Shown piece by piece: positions 17,271 through 25,748 of a stretch of 64,000 bases of DNA. The notes beneath the pieces were generated by a model. The model saw nothing but the letters and a program-made list of their open reading frames with translations, did no database searches and was not told where the DNA came from. The DNA is taken from assembly GCA_937918905.1 (NCBI GenBank), contig CAKZSH010000174.1, positions 1 to 64,000 on the forward strand, in the 5' to 3' direction. This DNA is from an uncultured Saprospiraceae bacterium (GTDB lineage Bacteria > Bacteroidota > Bacteroidia > Chitinophagales > Saprospiraceae). The translations under genes were made by a program, and so were the position numbers. Each line of letters begins with the position of its first letter. Positions within the stretch are counted from its first letter, which is position 1.

Positions 17271-19733
17271 TCACAAATACGCTTTCAAAAACAAACACTC
17301 TTCAATAGCTTCTTTATAAAATTCAGTATCATTAAATTCAGTATTAAATCTCAAATAATACTTATTATAAGTTTCGGGTAAAATTGGGATTTCATTGTTA
17401 TAAGGATTGTAACGAGTATTCTTATCCATATAAAAATCATTCAAATCACACTTAGCCAACATAAAACAAGTACGGGCAGCCAACTCTTTATCTCTTGCCA
17501 ATTCCAATGCCGTTTCATAATATTTTCTTGCCTTATCCATTTTCATGTTTTCGATATTTCCAAGCTCAGATGCTGTGGTGAAATATCTATTTTCAGGATT
17601 GGCATATTGCCAATTAGCACCACTTCGAAACATATCAGCTGCTCTCCAAGAATCCCCAAAGTAAGTCATATTATAATACGCATTTCCTAACTGATAAAAT
17701 GCAGAAGCACCCGTTTCCAAATGTGCTCGACCCTGATATTCTAATTTTAGAATTTCGTCTAAAATACCAACCCGATCATATACCAATGTATCCGCCAAAG
17801 GGCAATGAACACAATCAATAATGTGCTCATGGAAAGGATTTAATTTAGGATCATTGTCACGGTCGTTGCGAGGTATTTTTCGAAAAGTTTCCAATGCTGC
17901 TTCAATTTTATCATTATTGAACATCTCGATTCCTTTGAGCGTCAACAAGTCACTTTTGATAGTTGTAAGTCCATCTTTTTTTACAAAAACCTCTTCAAGA
18001 TTACTCTTGATATCTTTATCACAAATCTTTAGGAGGTCTTCTATTATCTCCAAATCAGGATTCATTTTCAAAGCCTCTAAAGGATGTTTTAATCGAAAAG
18101 CCTTTCCCTTTTGTTTAGATTTTAAAAATACATCTCCCAACTTATCATTCAAGTAATCTGGAAAATCTTTGTAATCCCAGTAGTAAGGATTTTCCTTAAT
18201 GATATTTCCAATTTCATTTTCATCACTCAATCCCAAATCATCATCAAGCTGTGCAATTTTTAAAGCCAATTGAGCAACTTCCAATTGTTCTTTGAGTTCC
18301 TTTTTATCCGTAGGTAGATTGTTAGCAATTTTTTTAAAAGTAAGATCGGCCTCATAATAATCACCTCCTAAAAATGTCAAATACCCATCTGCCACTTTCC
18401 ATAAATCTAAATTGTTGACCTCTTTTTCATTGATACATTTTTTTACAAATTTCTTCAACTTTGTTAAATATATTCCAGCATCTTTTCTAGGAAATTTAAA
18501 ATTTCGTTGATTCCTTTTTTTGTTATCATTAAAATCAATTCCCAATAAATCTCTTTCAAGTTTAGTGATTTCTTTTACCAATAATAATTCTAGATTTTCA
18601 TTGGTAGGTTCGAGCCGATAGATTTGTTCCATTTCTTCTACGGCACGACTATCATCCGTATTGGCTCGAATGGTAAATAATGTAGCCCTTTCTTTATCAC
18701 TTTTACACAACAACATCAGCTCTTTCCATTGCTCATTATTTTTGATATAAAAACTTTGAAACGCAGATTGTCTTTTACTTGGACAGTTTTCAAAAATCAA
18801 AGAATACAAATAAGAGGCCTCAACATTTCTTCCCAATTTTCGCAATGCACCTGCCTTGTGTCCCATGATCCAATAGTCAATTAAGCTAGGATTGGCATGT
18901 ACTTTTCTGACCAATTCATCATGCAATTTTAAAGTGGCTTTATAACCTTTTGCATAATGTGCCAACCGAATTATTTGATACGCATATCGAAGCCGAACGT
19001 AGTGTGATTCTGTTTTGTAAAATGCTTTTTTTCCACGAGCGACCATTTTTTGCATAGCTTCGATATCTCGTTTTGGAGTACTCCAGCCATCCTCTGCTAC
19101 CACATGTGGTTCGCATTGTTTTGCAAAAATTAAATAGTTGATGACTTCCAAACATTTTTCATCACGAAGGTGATCGGCAAACGCATTTCCATTGAGCCGA
19201 ACAGGGAGTGTGGCTTTTTTATCCTTGACCGCATTGCGCAGTCTTTTGATGTCGTTAGCGGTTGCTTTGTAAATTACAGTTTTCAGTTCTTTGGGAGTGT
19301 ACATTTTACAAAATCGTTCGCTCCATTCTCGGATATTCTCATCTTGTTGAATAATTTGCAGGGAGTCGTAGGTAGGAATCAAATCATTGAACCGCAAAAA
19401 ATATTGAGCGTAGGTGGCATTAGTATTTACAATTTTTGGATTGAGAAAAGAGTAGCCTTCGAATTTTAATTCGAAGGGGCCGCAGCCCTTAGAAATTTGA
19501 TAAGGTAATGCTAAAAACAGAAGTATAAATAAAATAGAAAAGGGGAGGACGGATTTACGATTTGAGAATTGAGAAGTTTGTCGAATAATTTTGATAGCAC
19601 CATCACCGATATTCGACAAACTTCTCAAATCGTAAATCGTAAATCCGTTTTCCCTTTTTCTGTTTTTATTAGGAAGTATTTGTAGGAAATTAATCTCCTT
19701 TAAAAGCCTGAATAATATCTTGAAGATTCTCAT
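17271..19733 (-). CDS. Large secreted repeat-helical (TPR/SEL-like) protein, function unknown
   Basis: 820 codons in the longest frame. The hydrophobic signal core is at residues 63-79 (PFSILFILLFLALPYQI), followed by GCGPFELKFEGYSF. No ATG lies between position 19733 and that core, and the intervening codons (about 25-66) are palindrome PE9 read in frame. The true start is therefore either the ATG at 19733, which overlaps the previous gene by 44 bases, or a TTG inside PE9. The mature part is helical with TPR-like pairs (GASAFYQLGNAYYNMTYFG, ARKYYETALELARDKELAA) and conserved surface GCGP. Similar large GCGP-type secreted proteins occur in Bacteroidota without known function. It is third in an operon after kdsD. 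Confidence 0.72.
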   Translation of the reverse strand: MRIFKILFRLLKEINFLQILPNKNRKRENGFTIYDLRSLSNIGDGAIKIIRQTSQFSNRKSVLPFSILFILLFLALPYQISKGCGPFELKFEGYSFLNPKIVNTNATYAQYFLRFNDLIPTYDSLQIIQQDENIREWSERFCKMYTPKELKTVIYKATANDIKRLRNAVKDKKATLPVRLNGNAFADHLRDEKCLEVINYLIFAKQCEPHVVAEDGWSTPKRDIEAMQKMVARGKKAFYKTESHYVRLRYAYQIIRLAHYAKGYKATLKLHDELVRKVHANPSLIDYWIMGHKAGALRKLGRNVEASYLYSLIFENCPSKRQSAFQSFYIKNNEQWKELMLLCKSDKERATLFTIRANTDDSRAVEEMEQIYRLEPTNENLELLLVKEITKLERDLLGIDFNDNKKRNQRNFKFPRKDAGIYLTKLKKFVKKCINEKEVNNLDLWKVADGYLTFLGGDYYEADLTFKKIANNLPTDKKELKEQLEVAQLALKIAQLDDDLGLSDENEIGNIIKENPYYWDYKDFPDYLNDKLGDVFLKSKQKGKAFRLKHPLEALKMNPDLEIIEDLLKICDKDIKSNLEEVFVKKDGLTTIKSDLLTLKGIEMFNNDKIEAALETFRKIPRNDRDNDPKLNPFHEHIIDCVHCPLADTLVYDRVGILDEILKLEYQGRAHLETGASAFYQLGNAYYNMTYFGDSWRAADMFRSGANWQYANPENRYFTTASELGNIENMKMDKARKYYETALELARDKELAARTCFMLAKCDLNDFYMDKNTRYNPYNNEIPILPETYNKYYLRFNTEFNDTEFYKEAIEECLFLKAYL
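19536..19661. repeat. Palindromic element PE9, inside an ORF
   Basis: Arms 19536-19587 and 19610-19661 (agaaaaggggaggacgg, atttacgatttgag, aagtttgtcgaata). It shares arms with PE7 and PE20. A gattt-gagaatt duplication lies in the left arm. It is read in frame as residues about 25-66 of the 820-codon ORF. Confidence 0.9.
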
Positions 19734-20838
19734 AGGGGTGATTTTTAATCGTCGTTGTATCTAAATGATAAAAGCTGAGTGTGAGTTCTGAATTTGAAAT
19801 TTGTGGTTGCAATAATTTGGCAGTTTGCACCAAGGTATTTTGTGAAATGGTTTCCAAACGAATCACATCATCTTCATACAAATATCTCCCATTAAGATAC
19901 GTACTTTTTTTTATCTGAAAATGCGTTTTATCTTTTTGTAAAAAAAAGTTAGTATCAGCCATATCCTCAGCTTGAAGATGTGCCATTAATTTAATCATTT
20001 TACCACCTCGAAATAAAACGCCCCATGAAAAAATTGGTAAAGCGACATCCAAATTTAAAGGATATTTTTCAAAATTGTAAATATATTGTTTGGCAATTTC
20101 TAAATCAAGAATAGAATTTTTAGTTGCAGGATCTTTAACATCATCTACATTATAAAACATCAACATGCCACGATCAACTGGTGGCACTCCTGTACGTTCA
20201 AAATATTTGATTTGATGTAGTCGTATCGTCGCACTTAATTGAATTTCTTTTTGTGCAATTTCTTTTTTTATAAAATTCAATAACTGAAAATATTTTTCCT
20301 TTGTAGTTTCTGACCAATCACAATCAATTTGGATTTCGGAAATTTCTTTTTTGAGATAAAATATTTTCTCTAAAATATTTTTCCCTAAATCATTTATTTT
20401 CTCCAAAGGATAATTTTTCAAACTTCGATTGGTAATAAAAATGGTAGGAATGATTTCAACATTTTTCCAATCCGTAGAATCAAAAATAACTTCTGCCATC
20501 GGAAAAGGTTGGTTAGCTGCGGCATTCCAATCTACATCGAAAAATTTGACATAGAGTTTTTGAATAGGAAATTCTTGTAGGTAATCCTTTTCGGATGGAG
20601 TTAAGGAAAAGTTCGTTTGCCAATGATAGAAAGCTGGAGTTATTGTTTTTTCTTTTGAAGTACAAGAGGAAGTTAGGAACAGTATGCATACGATGAAAAG
20701 ACAAAATGAATATCGAATATCGAACAAGGAACAAGGAATTAAGAAGTTTTTCGAATAACGGTGATTCACAATTATTCGACCACTTCGACATTCCTTAGCG
20801 TCAGCGTTCCTTGTTCGATATTCGATATTCATTTTCAT
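19690..20838 (-). CDS. Lipoprotein, DUF3142-like (putative TIM-barrel)
   Basis: 382 codons. The ATG at 20838 overlaps the kdsD stop as ATGA, so translation is probably coupled. Residues 3-44 are palindrome PE10 translated in frame. The hydrophobic core (CLFIVCILFLTSSC) and lipobox Cys59 follow, making an unusually long N-region. The mature part has strand-helix patterns of a TIM barrel: KLYVKFFDVDW, EIQIDCDWSETTKEKYFQL, QLSATIRLHQIKYF, MLMFYNVDDVKDP, DVALPIFSWGVLF. The D-C-D-W-x-x-x-T-x-x-x-Y signature resembles DUF3142 proteins, an assignment I hold with moderate confidence. It lies between kdsD and the 820-codon gene. Confidence 0.72.
   Translation of the reverse strand: MKMNIEYRTRNADAKECRSGRIIVNHRYSKNFLIPCSLFDIRYSFCLFIVCILFLTSSCTSKEKTITPAFYHWQTNFSLTPSEKDYLQEFPIQKLYVKFFDVDWNAAANQPFPMAEVIFDSTDWKNVEIIPTIFITNRSLKNYPLEKINDLGKNILEKIFYLKKEISEIQIDCDWSETTKEKYFQLLNFIKKEIAQKEIQLSATIRLHQIKYFERTGVPPVDRGMLMFYNVDDVKDPATKNSILDLEIAKQYIYNFEKYPLNLDVALPIFSWGVLFRGGKMIKLMAHLQAEDMADTNFFLQKDKTHFQIKKSTYLNGRYLYEDDVIRLETISQNTLVQTAKLLQPQISNSELTLSFYHLDTTTIKNHPYENLQDIIQAFKGD
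20705..20833. repeat. Palindromic element PE10, inside an ORF
   Basis: Arms 20705-20758 and 20771-20833 (aatgaatatcgaatatcg, aacaaggaac, cgaataa/ttattcg). It shares arms with PE2 and PE21. The right arm has an extra cttagcgtcagcg. It is 129 bp, a multiple of three, and is translated as residues about 3-44 of the lipoprotein. Confidence 0.9.
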
Positions 20839-21806
20839 CAGACAAGTCCTTCTCGTAACATATCATGCAAATGAACAACACCCACATATTTTCCATCATC
20901 TTCAACAATCAATTGAGTAATACTTTTATCTCGCATCATATTTAATGCTTTCATTGCTAAGACATCTTTTCCAATCGTCATAGGATTTTTAGTCATAATA
21001 TCTTTAGCGACGAGATGCTCCACCTGTTTTTGATTTTGAAGCATTCTACGGAGATCACCATCGGTAATGATACCTTTGATATGATGATTCGAATCAACGA
21101 CAATAGTTACCCCCAATCTTTTGGAAGTCATTTCAATAATCGTATTTCGAATATTTTCGTTTTCCAAAACAAAAGGTTTTTCATTCAAAGGATAAATATC
21201 GCAAACTCGTAAATACAACTGTTTTCCCAATGCACCTCCAGGATGATACTGTGCAAAATCATTAGGCGTGAAACCTCGCAATGCTAAAAGCGAAGAAGCC
21301 AAAGCATCGCCCAAAGCCATTTGTGCAGCAGTACTTGCAGTAGGCGCAAGGTTGTTAGGATCAGCCTCTTTGTCAATAGGAGTATGTAAAATAAAATCTG
21401 CTTGTTTGGCCAAAAAGGAATTTTTATTACTCACCATCCCAATCATTTTACTTCCAAGATTTTTAACCAAAGGAACGAGGACTTTGATCTCTGGAGTTTC
21501 TCCACTTTTAGAAATACACATAACAAAATCGTTGGGTTGAATCATTCCCAAGTCTCCATGAATCGCATCTGCGGCGTGCATAAAAAGAGAAGGGGTTCCA
21601 GTCGAATTAAAAGTAGCTACCATCTTTTTAGCGATGAGTGCACTTTTTCCAATTCCTGTAACAATAAGCCTTCCATCTGACTGAAAGATACTTTTGACGC
21701 ATTGACAAAAATCAGTATTGATGCTAGCTTGCAAAGCTTGAATTGCATCAGCTTCAATCTGAATAGTTTTTAAAGCAGTTTGTAAAATGATATTATTATC
21801 TTCCAT
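20838..21806 (-). CDS. kdsD: Arabinose-5-phosphate isomerase (KpsF/GutQ family)
   Basis: 322 residues from the ATG at 21806 (MEDNNIILQ). A 20-codon extension is not supported. It makes arabinose-5-phosphate from ribulose-5-phosphate for Kdo and LPS synthesis. The SIS domain covers residues about 20-190: VTGIGKSALIAKKM, HGDLGMIQPND and ISKSGETPEI. Two CBS domains follow (ITDGDLRRML near 260; the second ends MLREGLV). The usual FxHPAEAxHGD reads MHAADAIHGD here, a conservative change. It heads a three-gene minus-strand operon, and its stop overlaps the next start. Confidence 0.93.
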   Translation of the reverse strand: MEDNNIILQTALKTIQIEADAIQALQASINTDFCQCVKSIFQSDGRLIVTGIGKSALIAKKMVATFNSTGTPSLFMHAADAIHGDLGMIQPNDFVMCISKSGETPEIKVLVPLVKNLGSKMIGMVSNKNSFLAKQADFILHTPIDKEADPNNLAPTASTAAQMALGDALASSLLALRGFTPNDFAQYHPGGALGKQLYLRVCDIYPLNEKPFVLENENIRNTIIEMTSKRLGVTIVVDSNHHIKGIITDGDLRRMLQNQKQVEHLVAKDIMTKNPMTIGKDVLAMKALNMMRDKSITQLIVEDDGKYVGVVHLHDMLREGLV

Positions 21807-21945
21807 AAAATTATCTCGAGCTACTCCGTAGGAGACAGAGGTGTTTTTGTAACGAAAAATAAGCAATAAATAATTTTCATTAAACTGATTTTATTATTGT
21901 GTCTGATCACTTTTTTTAACAAAAAAACTAGACAAAGAATCAATT

Positions 21946-22028
21946 TATTTTTGTAATTTCGACGGCTTTTGAAAAGTGCCATCAAACCTGAATGAAGTAA
22001 CCTCCCTTAAACCTCAGAGGTTTTTTTA
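21946..22028 (+). ncRNA. Possible small transcript (promoter-like box and hairpin with T-run)
   Basis: In the 760-base gap between kdsD and recQ, TATTTTTG (21946-21953) fits TAnnTTTG. About 65 bases on, aacctc (21999-22004) can pair with gaggtt (22017-22022) before a T-run (22021-22027). This would bound a transcript of roughly 65-70 nt. No -33 box was seen and the stem is short. Alternatively, it is only a terminator-like structure. Confidence 0.25.
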
Positions 22029-22567
22029 ATCAAAATCAAAGTAACAATCGTAATCCATAAAATGACTGGTGTAAATTCACCTCTGATTTTAGATTTTTTT
22101 CAATTGTAAAATTTAAAACCAGGATTACGATTTTTACCAAAATCAAAAACTGATAATAAGCGTTTTTACGTATTTTTTAAATTTTTATCAACACTTGATT
22201 ATTGATTTAAAAATCGTTTGATGGATTATCTTCCTGATAATAAGAGAATTTCTACCGTTTACTCGGATATTGATACGTACCATAATTTATAATAAAAAGA
22301 ATACGTTAATAGCCCGTAATAAACGAATTATTTTCTTATATTTACTAAGTAATAGTTTAAAAATAAATTTCAATTAATTTGAACAATTACGGTAATACTG
22401 GAAGTTAACTTACACATTAATTAAAAGTATTTTTTTTAAAATTAAAAGGCACAAACAACGTCTCTGATTATACCTGAATACTTATTAAAAAAAAAATTGT
22501 TCTCTGATTATTCTGTGTTGGAAGAACACAATTATCATCCTAGGACTTATAAAAAAGAAAAGAAACA
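22029..22567. other. Intergenic region upstream of recQ
   Basis: About 540 AT-rich bases with no convincing ORF and no long palindrome. It presumably holds the recQ promoter. A short in-frame-looking ORF at 22497-22682 overlaps the recQ start and is not credible. Confidence 0.4.
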
Positions 22568-24787
22568 ATGTTACAATCAGAATTGGTTAAAACCAAACAT
22601 GACCTACACGAAGCACTTCAACAATACTTCGGATTTGACAAATTTAAAGGGACACAAGAACAGATTATTCAAAGCGTTTTAGAAGGGAAAGATACTTTCG
22701 TTATTATGCCTACAGGAGGTGGAAAATCACTTTGTTACCAACTTCCTGCATTAATGATGAAAGGTACTGCTCTGGTTATTTCTCCGCTTATTGCGTTGAT
22801 GAAAAATCAAGTAGATTCCATTCGGAGTTATTCTCAATCCGATGATGTCGCGCACTTCCTCAACTCATCACTAACGAAGGCACAAATGAGAAAGGTAAAA
22901 GAAGATATTTCTTCTGGTGTTACCAAAATCTTATTCGTCGCTCCTGAGACTTTGACTAAAGAAGAAAATATCGAGTTCTTTAAAAATTCAGACATCTCTT
23001 TTGTTGCTGTGGATGAAGCTCATTGTATCTCCGAATGGGGACATGACTTCCGACCTGAGTATCGTCGAATCAAAGAAATGATTCAACTCATTGATAATGA
23101 AATTCCAGTCATTGCTTTGACGGCTACTGCTACACCTAAAGTGCAACAAGATATTGTAAAGAACTTGGATATGAAAAATGAAAATATTTTCATTTCTTCA
23201 TTTAATCGAGATAATCTTTACTATGAAGTTCGCCCAAAAGGGAAGAAAGAAATTACCATTAAAAATATAATTCAAGCGATAAAATCAATGCCTGATGAGT
23301 CAGGTATTATTTATGTTCAAAGTAGAAAATCTACAGAGGAGATTGCTAAAATGTTGAATGTCAATGATATCAAGGCTGCACCTTACCATGCAGGTTTGGA
23401 TGCCAAGACGAGATCAAAAGCACAGGATGACTTCTTGATGGAGGAAGTAGATGTGATCGTAGCAACTATTGCTTTTGGGATGGGAATCGACAAACCAGAT
23501 GTTCGATTTGTGATTCATTATGATATTCCAAAAAGTATTGAAAATTATTATCAAGAAACTGGAAGAGCAGGGCGTGATGGACTGGACGGAAGATGTATTG
23601 CTTATTACAATTATAAAGACATTCAAAGGCTTGAAAAATTCTTGCGAGATAAACCTGTTGCGGAACGTGAAATGGGTGCTCAGTTGATGCAAGAAATTAT
23701 GGCTTATGCAGAAACGACTGCTTGTCGAAGAAAATTTTTATTGCATTATTTTGGAGAAAATTATGATGATGCGGAATGTAATAATATGTGCGATAACTGT
23801 CGCCATCCTAAAGAAAAAATAGAAGTACAGGAAGAGATGCATCAAGCTATTCAAGCAATTGATAGTTTGAATGAAAATTATGGAATCAAATCGTTGATTG
23901 ATTTTATGTTGGGAAAAACAACAAAGGAAATGGTGGATTTTAAACATGACCAATTGCCTTTGTATGGAATAGGAAAAGAAAAAGATGAGAATTTTTGGAG
24001 TTCAGTTCTTAGGCAAGGTTTGTTGAATAATTTTGTTTATAAAGACATTGAGAATTACGGTTTATTTAAATTGACAAATGAAGGTCGTGATTTTATCAAA
24101 AATCCAAAGCCTTGTAAAATTTCTTTAAATCATAATTACGATAAAGTAACGCAAGAATTTGATGATGCAGCATCGGCAGGTAGGAGTGCAGTTTTGGACA
24201 AAGTGCTGATGAGTATGTTGAAAGATTTAAGAAAGCGAATTGCAAAAGAAAAGAATGTTCCTCCATTTGTAGTTTTCCAAGATCCTTCATTGGAAGATAT
24301 GGCAACGCAATATCCTATTTCAATGGCTGATATGGCGAATATATCAGGAGTAAGTAAAGGGAAAGCGACTCGGTATGGAAAAACATTTGTAGAATTGATT
24401 AAGCAATATGTTGAGGAGAATGAAATAGAAAGACCTACTGAGATTGTTGTAAAACAAGTTGCTAATAAATCAAAAGTAAAAGTAAATATCATTCAAAGTA
24501 TTGATCGAAAAATTCCACTAAATGATATTGCTTCTTCCAATAATTTGAATATGGAAGAGTTGTTGAGTGAGTTGGATGCAATCGTAGTTTCGGGAACAAA
24601 AATTAATATTGATTATTATTTGGAAGATAATGTGGATGAGTATTCAAGAGAAGATATTTACGAATACTTTATGGAAGCCGATACGGATAGTGTAGATGAG
24701 GCATTTAAAGAAATGCAAGAGGATGATGTTACGGTAGAAGAAATTCAATTAATGCGAATTAAGTTTCTTTCAGAAATGGCGAATTAA
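22568..24787 (+). CDS. recQ: ATP-dependent DNA helicase RecQ
   Basis: 739 residues. A superfamily 2 3'-5' helicase for recombination and repair of stalled forks. Seen in order: Q-motif FKGTQEQII, Walker A PTGGGKSLCYQ, DEAH box AVDEAHCISEWGHDFRP, motif III ALTATAT, motif V ATIAFGMGIDKPDVRFVIH, motif VI QETGRAGRDG. The zinc site uses cysteines in ACRRKF and CNNMCDNC. The winged-helix RQC domain follows (about residues 420-510), then an HRDC-like region near 535-620 (RKRIAKEKNVPPFVVFQD) and a further helical tail (about 625-739) seen in the longer Bacteroidota RecQ form. It stands alone with a terminator hairpin downstream. Confidence 0.96.
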   Translation: MLQSELVKTKHDLHEALQQYFGFDKFKGTQEQIIQSVLEGKDTFVIMPTGGGKSLCYQLPALMMKGTALVISPLIALMKNQVDSIRSYSQSDDVAHFLNSSLTKAQMRKVKEDISSGVTKILFVAPETLTKEENIEFFKNSDISFVAVDEAHCISEWGHDFRPEYRRIKEMIQLIDNEIPVIALTATATPKVQQDIVKNLDMKNENIFISSFNRDNLYYEVRPKGKKEITIKNIIQAIKSMPDESGIIYVQSRKSTEEIAKMLNVNDIKAAPYHAGLDAKTRSKAQDDFLMEEVDVIVATIAFGMGIDKPDVRFVIHYDIPKSIENYYQETGRAGRDGLDGRCIAYYNYKDIQRLEKFLRDKPVAEREMGAQLMQEIMAYAETTACRRKFLLHYFGENYDDAECNNMCDNCRHPKEKIEVQEEMHQAIQAIDSLNENYGIKSLIDFMLGKTTKEMVDFKHDQLPLYGIGKEKDENFWSSVLRQGLLNNFVYKDIENYGLFKLTNEGRDFIKNPKPCKISLNHNYDKVTQEFDDAASAGRSAVLDKVLMSMLKDLRKRIAKEKNVPPFVVFQDPSLEDMATQYPISMADMANISGVSKGKATRYGKTFVELIKQYVEENEIERPTEIVVKQVANKSKVKVNIIQSIDRKIPLNDIASSNNLNMEELLSELDAIVVSGTKINIDYYLEDNVDEYSREDIYEYFMEADTDSVDEAFKEMQEDDVTVEEIQLMRIKFLSEMAN

Positions 24788-24818
24788 TTAAAAAATGATA
24801 ATTAAAAATTAAAAATTA

Positions 24819-24853
24819 ACGGTTCGGAGAATGATTCTTCGAACCGTTTTTAT
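24819..24853 (+). terminator. recQ terminator
   Basis: Stem aacggttcggagaat / cttcgaaccgtt (imperfect) followed by ttttt. It lies about 30 bases after recQ. Its right half is duplicated at 25009-25026 (see PE11). Confidence 0.75.
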
Positions 24854-25008
24854 TTGCACGACACGAGGTCAGGGTTTGACTTGAAAAGTCAAGCCCTGAC
24901 TTATGAGAAGTCAATCGAAGTTAATGGAACTCAATCGAACTCAATGGAACTCAATCGAAGTCAAAGCCTGACTTTTAAGTCAGACCTTGACTTGGTCGGG
25001 ATAATCAG
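24853..25008. repeat. Complex hairpin element PE11, flanked by a 17-bp direct repeat
   Basis: Two hairpins (gtcagggtttgactt / aagtcaagccctgac, and agcctgactt / aagtcagacc with outer gtcaa) flank a short array of caatcgaa(g/c)t and aatggaact units. The whole lies between two copies of ttcttcgaaccgttttt (24835-24851 and 25009-25025). The duplication suggests insertion into the recQ terminator. Confidence 0.75.
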
Positions 25009-25102
25009 TTCTTCGAACCGTTTTTTTATCAAAAAAATCCTTTAACGATAGATTAAGTTATTTGATTTTTGATTTTGATTGATATATTGATTTTGATTTT
25101 TT

Positions 25103-25110
25103 TACTTTTG
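25103..25110 (+). promoter_or_regulatory. -7 element next to the aroQ start
   Basis: TACTTTTG fits TAnnTTTG and ends only 4 bases before the aroQ ATG at 25115. If used, transcription would begin at or near the start codon, giving a leaderless mRNA. The TTTG at 25074-25077 is 25 bases upstream, slightly far for a -33 box. Confidence 0.45.
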
Positions 25111-25114
25111 AGGT

Positions 25115-25561
25115 ATGAAAATTTTAATTTTAAATGGGCCGAATCTGAATCTTTTGGGCAGGAGAGAACCTGAAATATATGGCAGTCAATCTTTTGAAGC
25201 GTACTTTGATATTTTAGAGACAAAATATTCGGATCAACAACTTTATTATTTTCAAAGTAACCATGAAGGAAAATTGATTGATAAACTTCACGAGGTCGGC
25301 TTTTTATGGGATGGAATTGTTTTTAATGCAGGTGGATATACGCATACTTCCATTGCATTGGCAGATGCAGTTGCGGCAATCAAAACTCCAGTAACTGAAG
25401 TTCATATTTCAAATATTTACGAACGGGAACCATTTCGTCATCACTCTTATTTGAAAAATGTATGTGTAGAAAGTATTGTAGGGCAGGGATTAAAAGGATA
25501 TGATATGTGTATTGATTTTTTGATAAAAAATTATAATCAATGCAAATCAAAATCAAAATGA
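25115..25561 (+). CDS. aroQ: Type II 3-dehydroquinate dehydratase
   Basis: 148 residues, the normal length. It catalyses the third step of the shikimate pathway. The family signature is complete: NGPNLNLLGRREPEIYG with the active-site Tyr, flexible-loop Arg, FQSNHEGKLIDKLHE, NAGGYTHTSIALADA, EVHISNIYEREPFRHHSY. The ATG directly follows a -7-like box. The gene is followed by palindrome PE12 and lpxH. Confidence 0.96.
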   Translation: MKILILNGPNLNLLGRREPEIYGSQSFEAYFDILETKYSDQQLYYFQSNHEGKLIDKLHEVGFLWDGIVFNAGGYTHTSIALADAVAAIKTPVTEVHISNIYEREPFRHHSYLKNVCVESIVGQGLKGYDMCIDFLIKNYNQCKSKSK

Positions 25562-25591
25562 CAATCAAAACTTGATGTGAATCAGCAGTCG

Positions 25592-25733
25592 CTAATAATT
25601 TGTCAATTAAGTGATTAGTGATTGGTAACTGGTGATTCGTTTCTCATACTTGAAAAATACGGATTCAACAGTTTTTGATACGAATCACCAGTCACTAATA
25701 ACTAATTTGACAAAATCACGACTTACCAATCAC
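25592..25733. repeat. Palindromic element PE12
   Basis: Arms about 25592-25640 and 25680-25733; the core actggtgattcgt / acgaatcaccagt is perfect and the outer parts (gtgattagtgattggtaa, aatttgtcaa) are shuffled copies of each other. It lies between aroQ and lpxH. An ORF through it extends the lpxH frame, but the family start is downstream. Confidence 0.8.
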
Positions 25734-25748
25734 AAACTAACAATACGA

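Noticed and set aside
19170-19469. 99-codon plus-strand ORF inside the 820-codon gene
   Set aside because: It is antisense to a long, signal-peptide-bearing gene and has no recognisable features.
24854-25045. 63-codon plus-strand ORF between recQ and aroQ
   Set aside because: It runs through the hairpin element PE11 and encodes only its short repeats.
25632-25748. 39-codon N-terminal extension of lpxH
   Set aside because: It is palindrome PE12 in translation, and LpxH family proteins start at the ATG at 25749.
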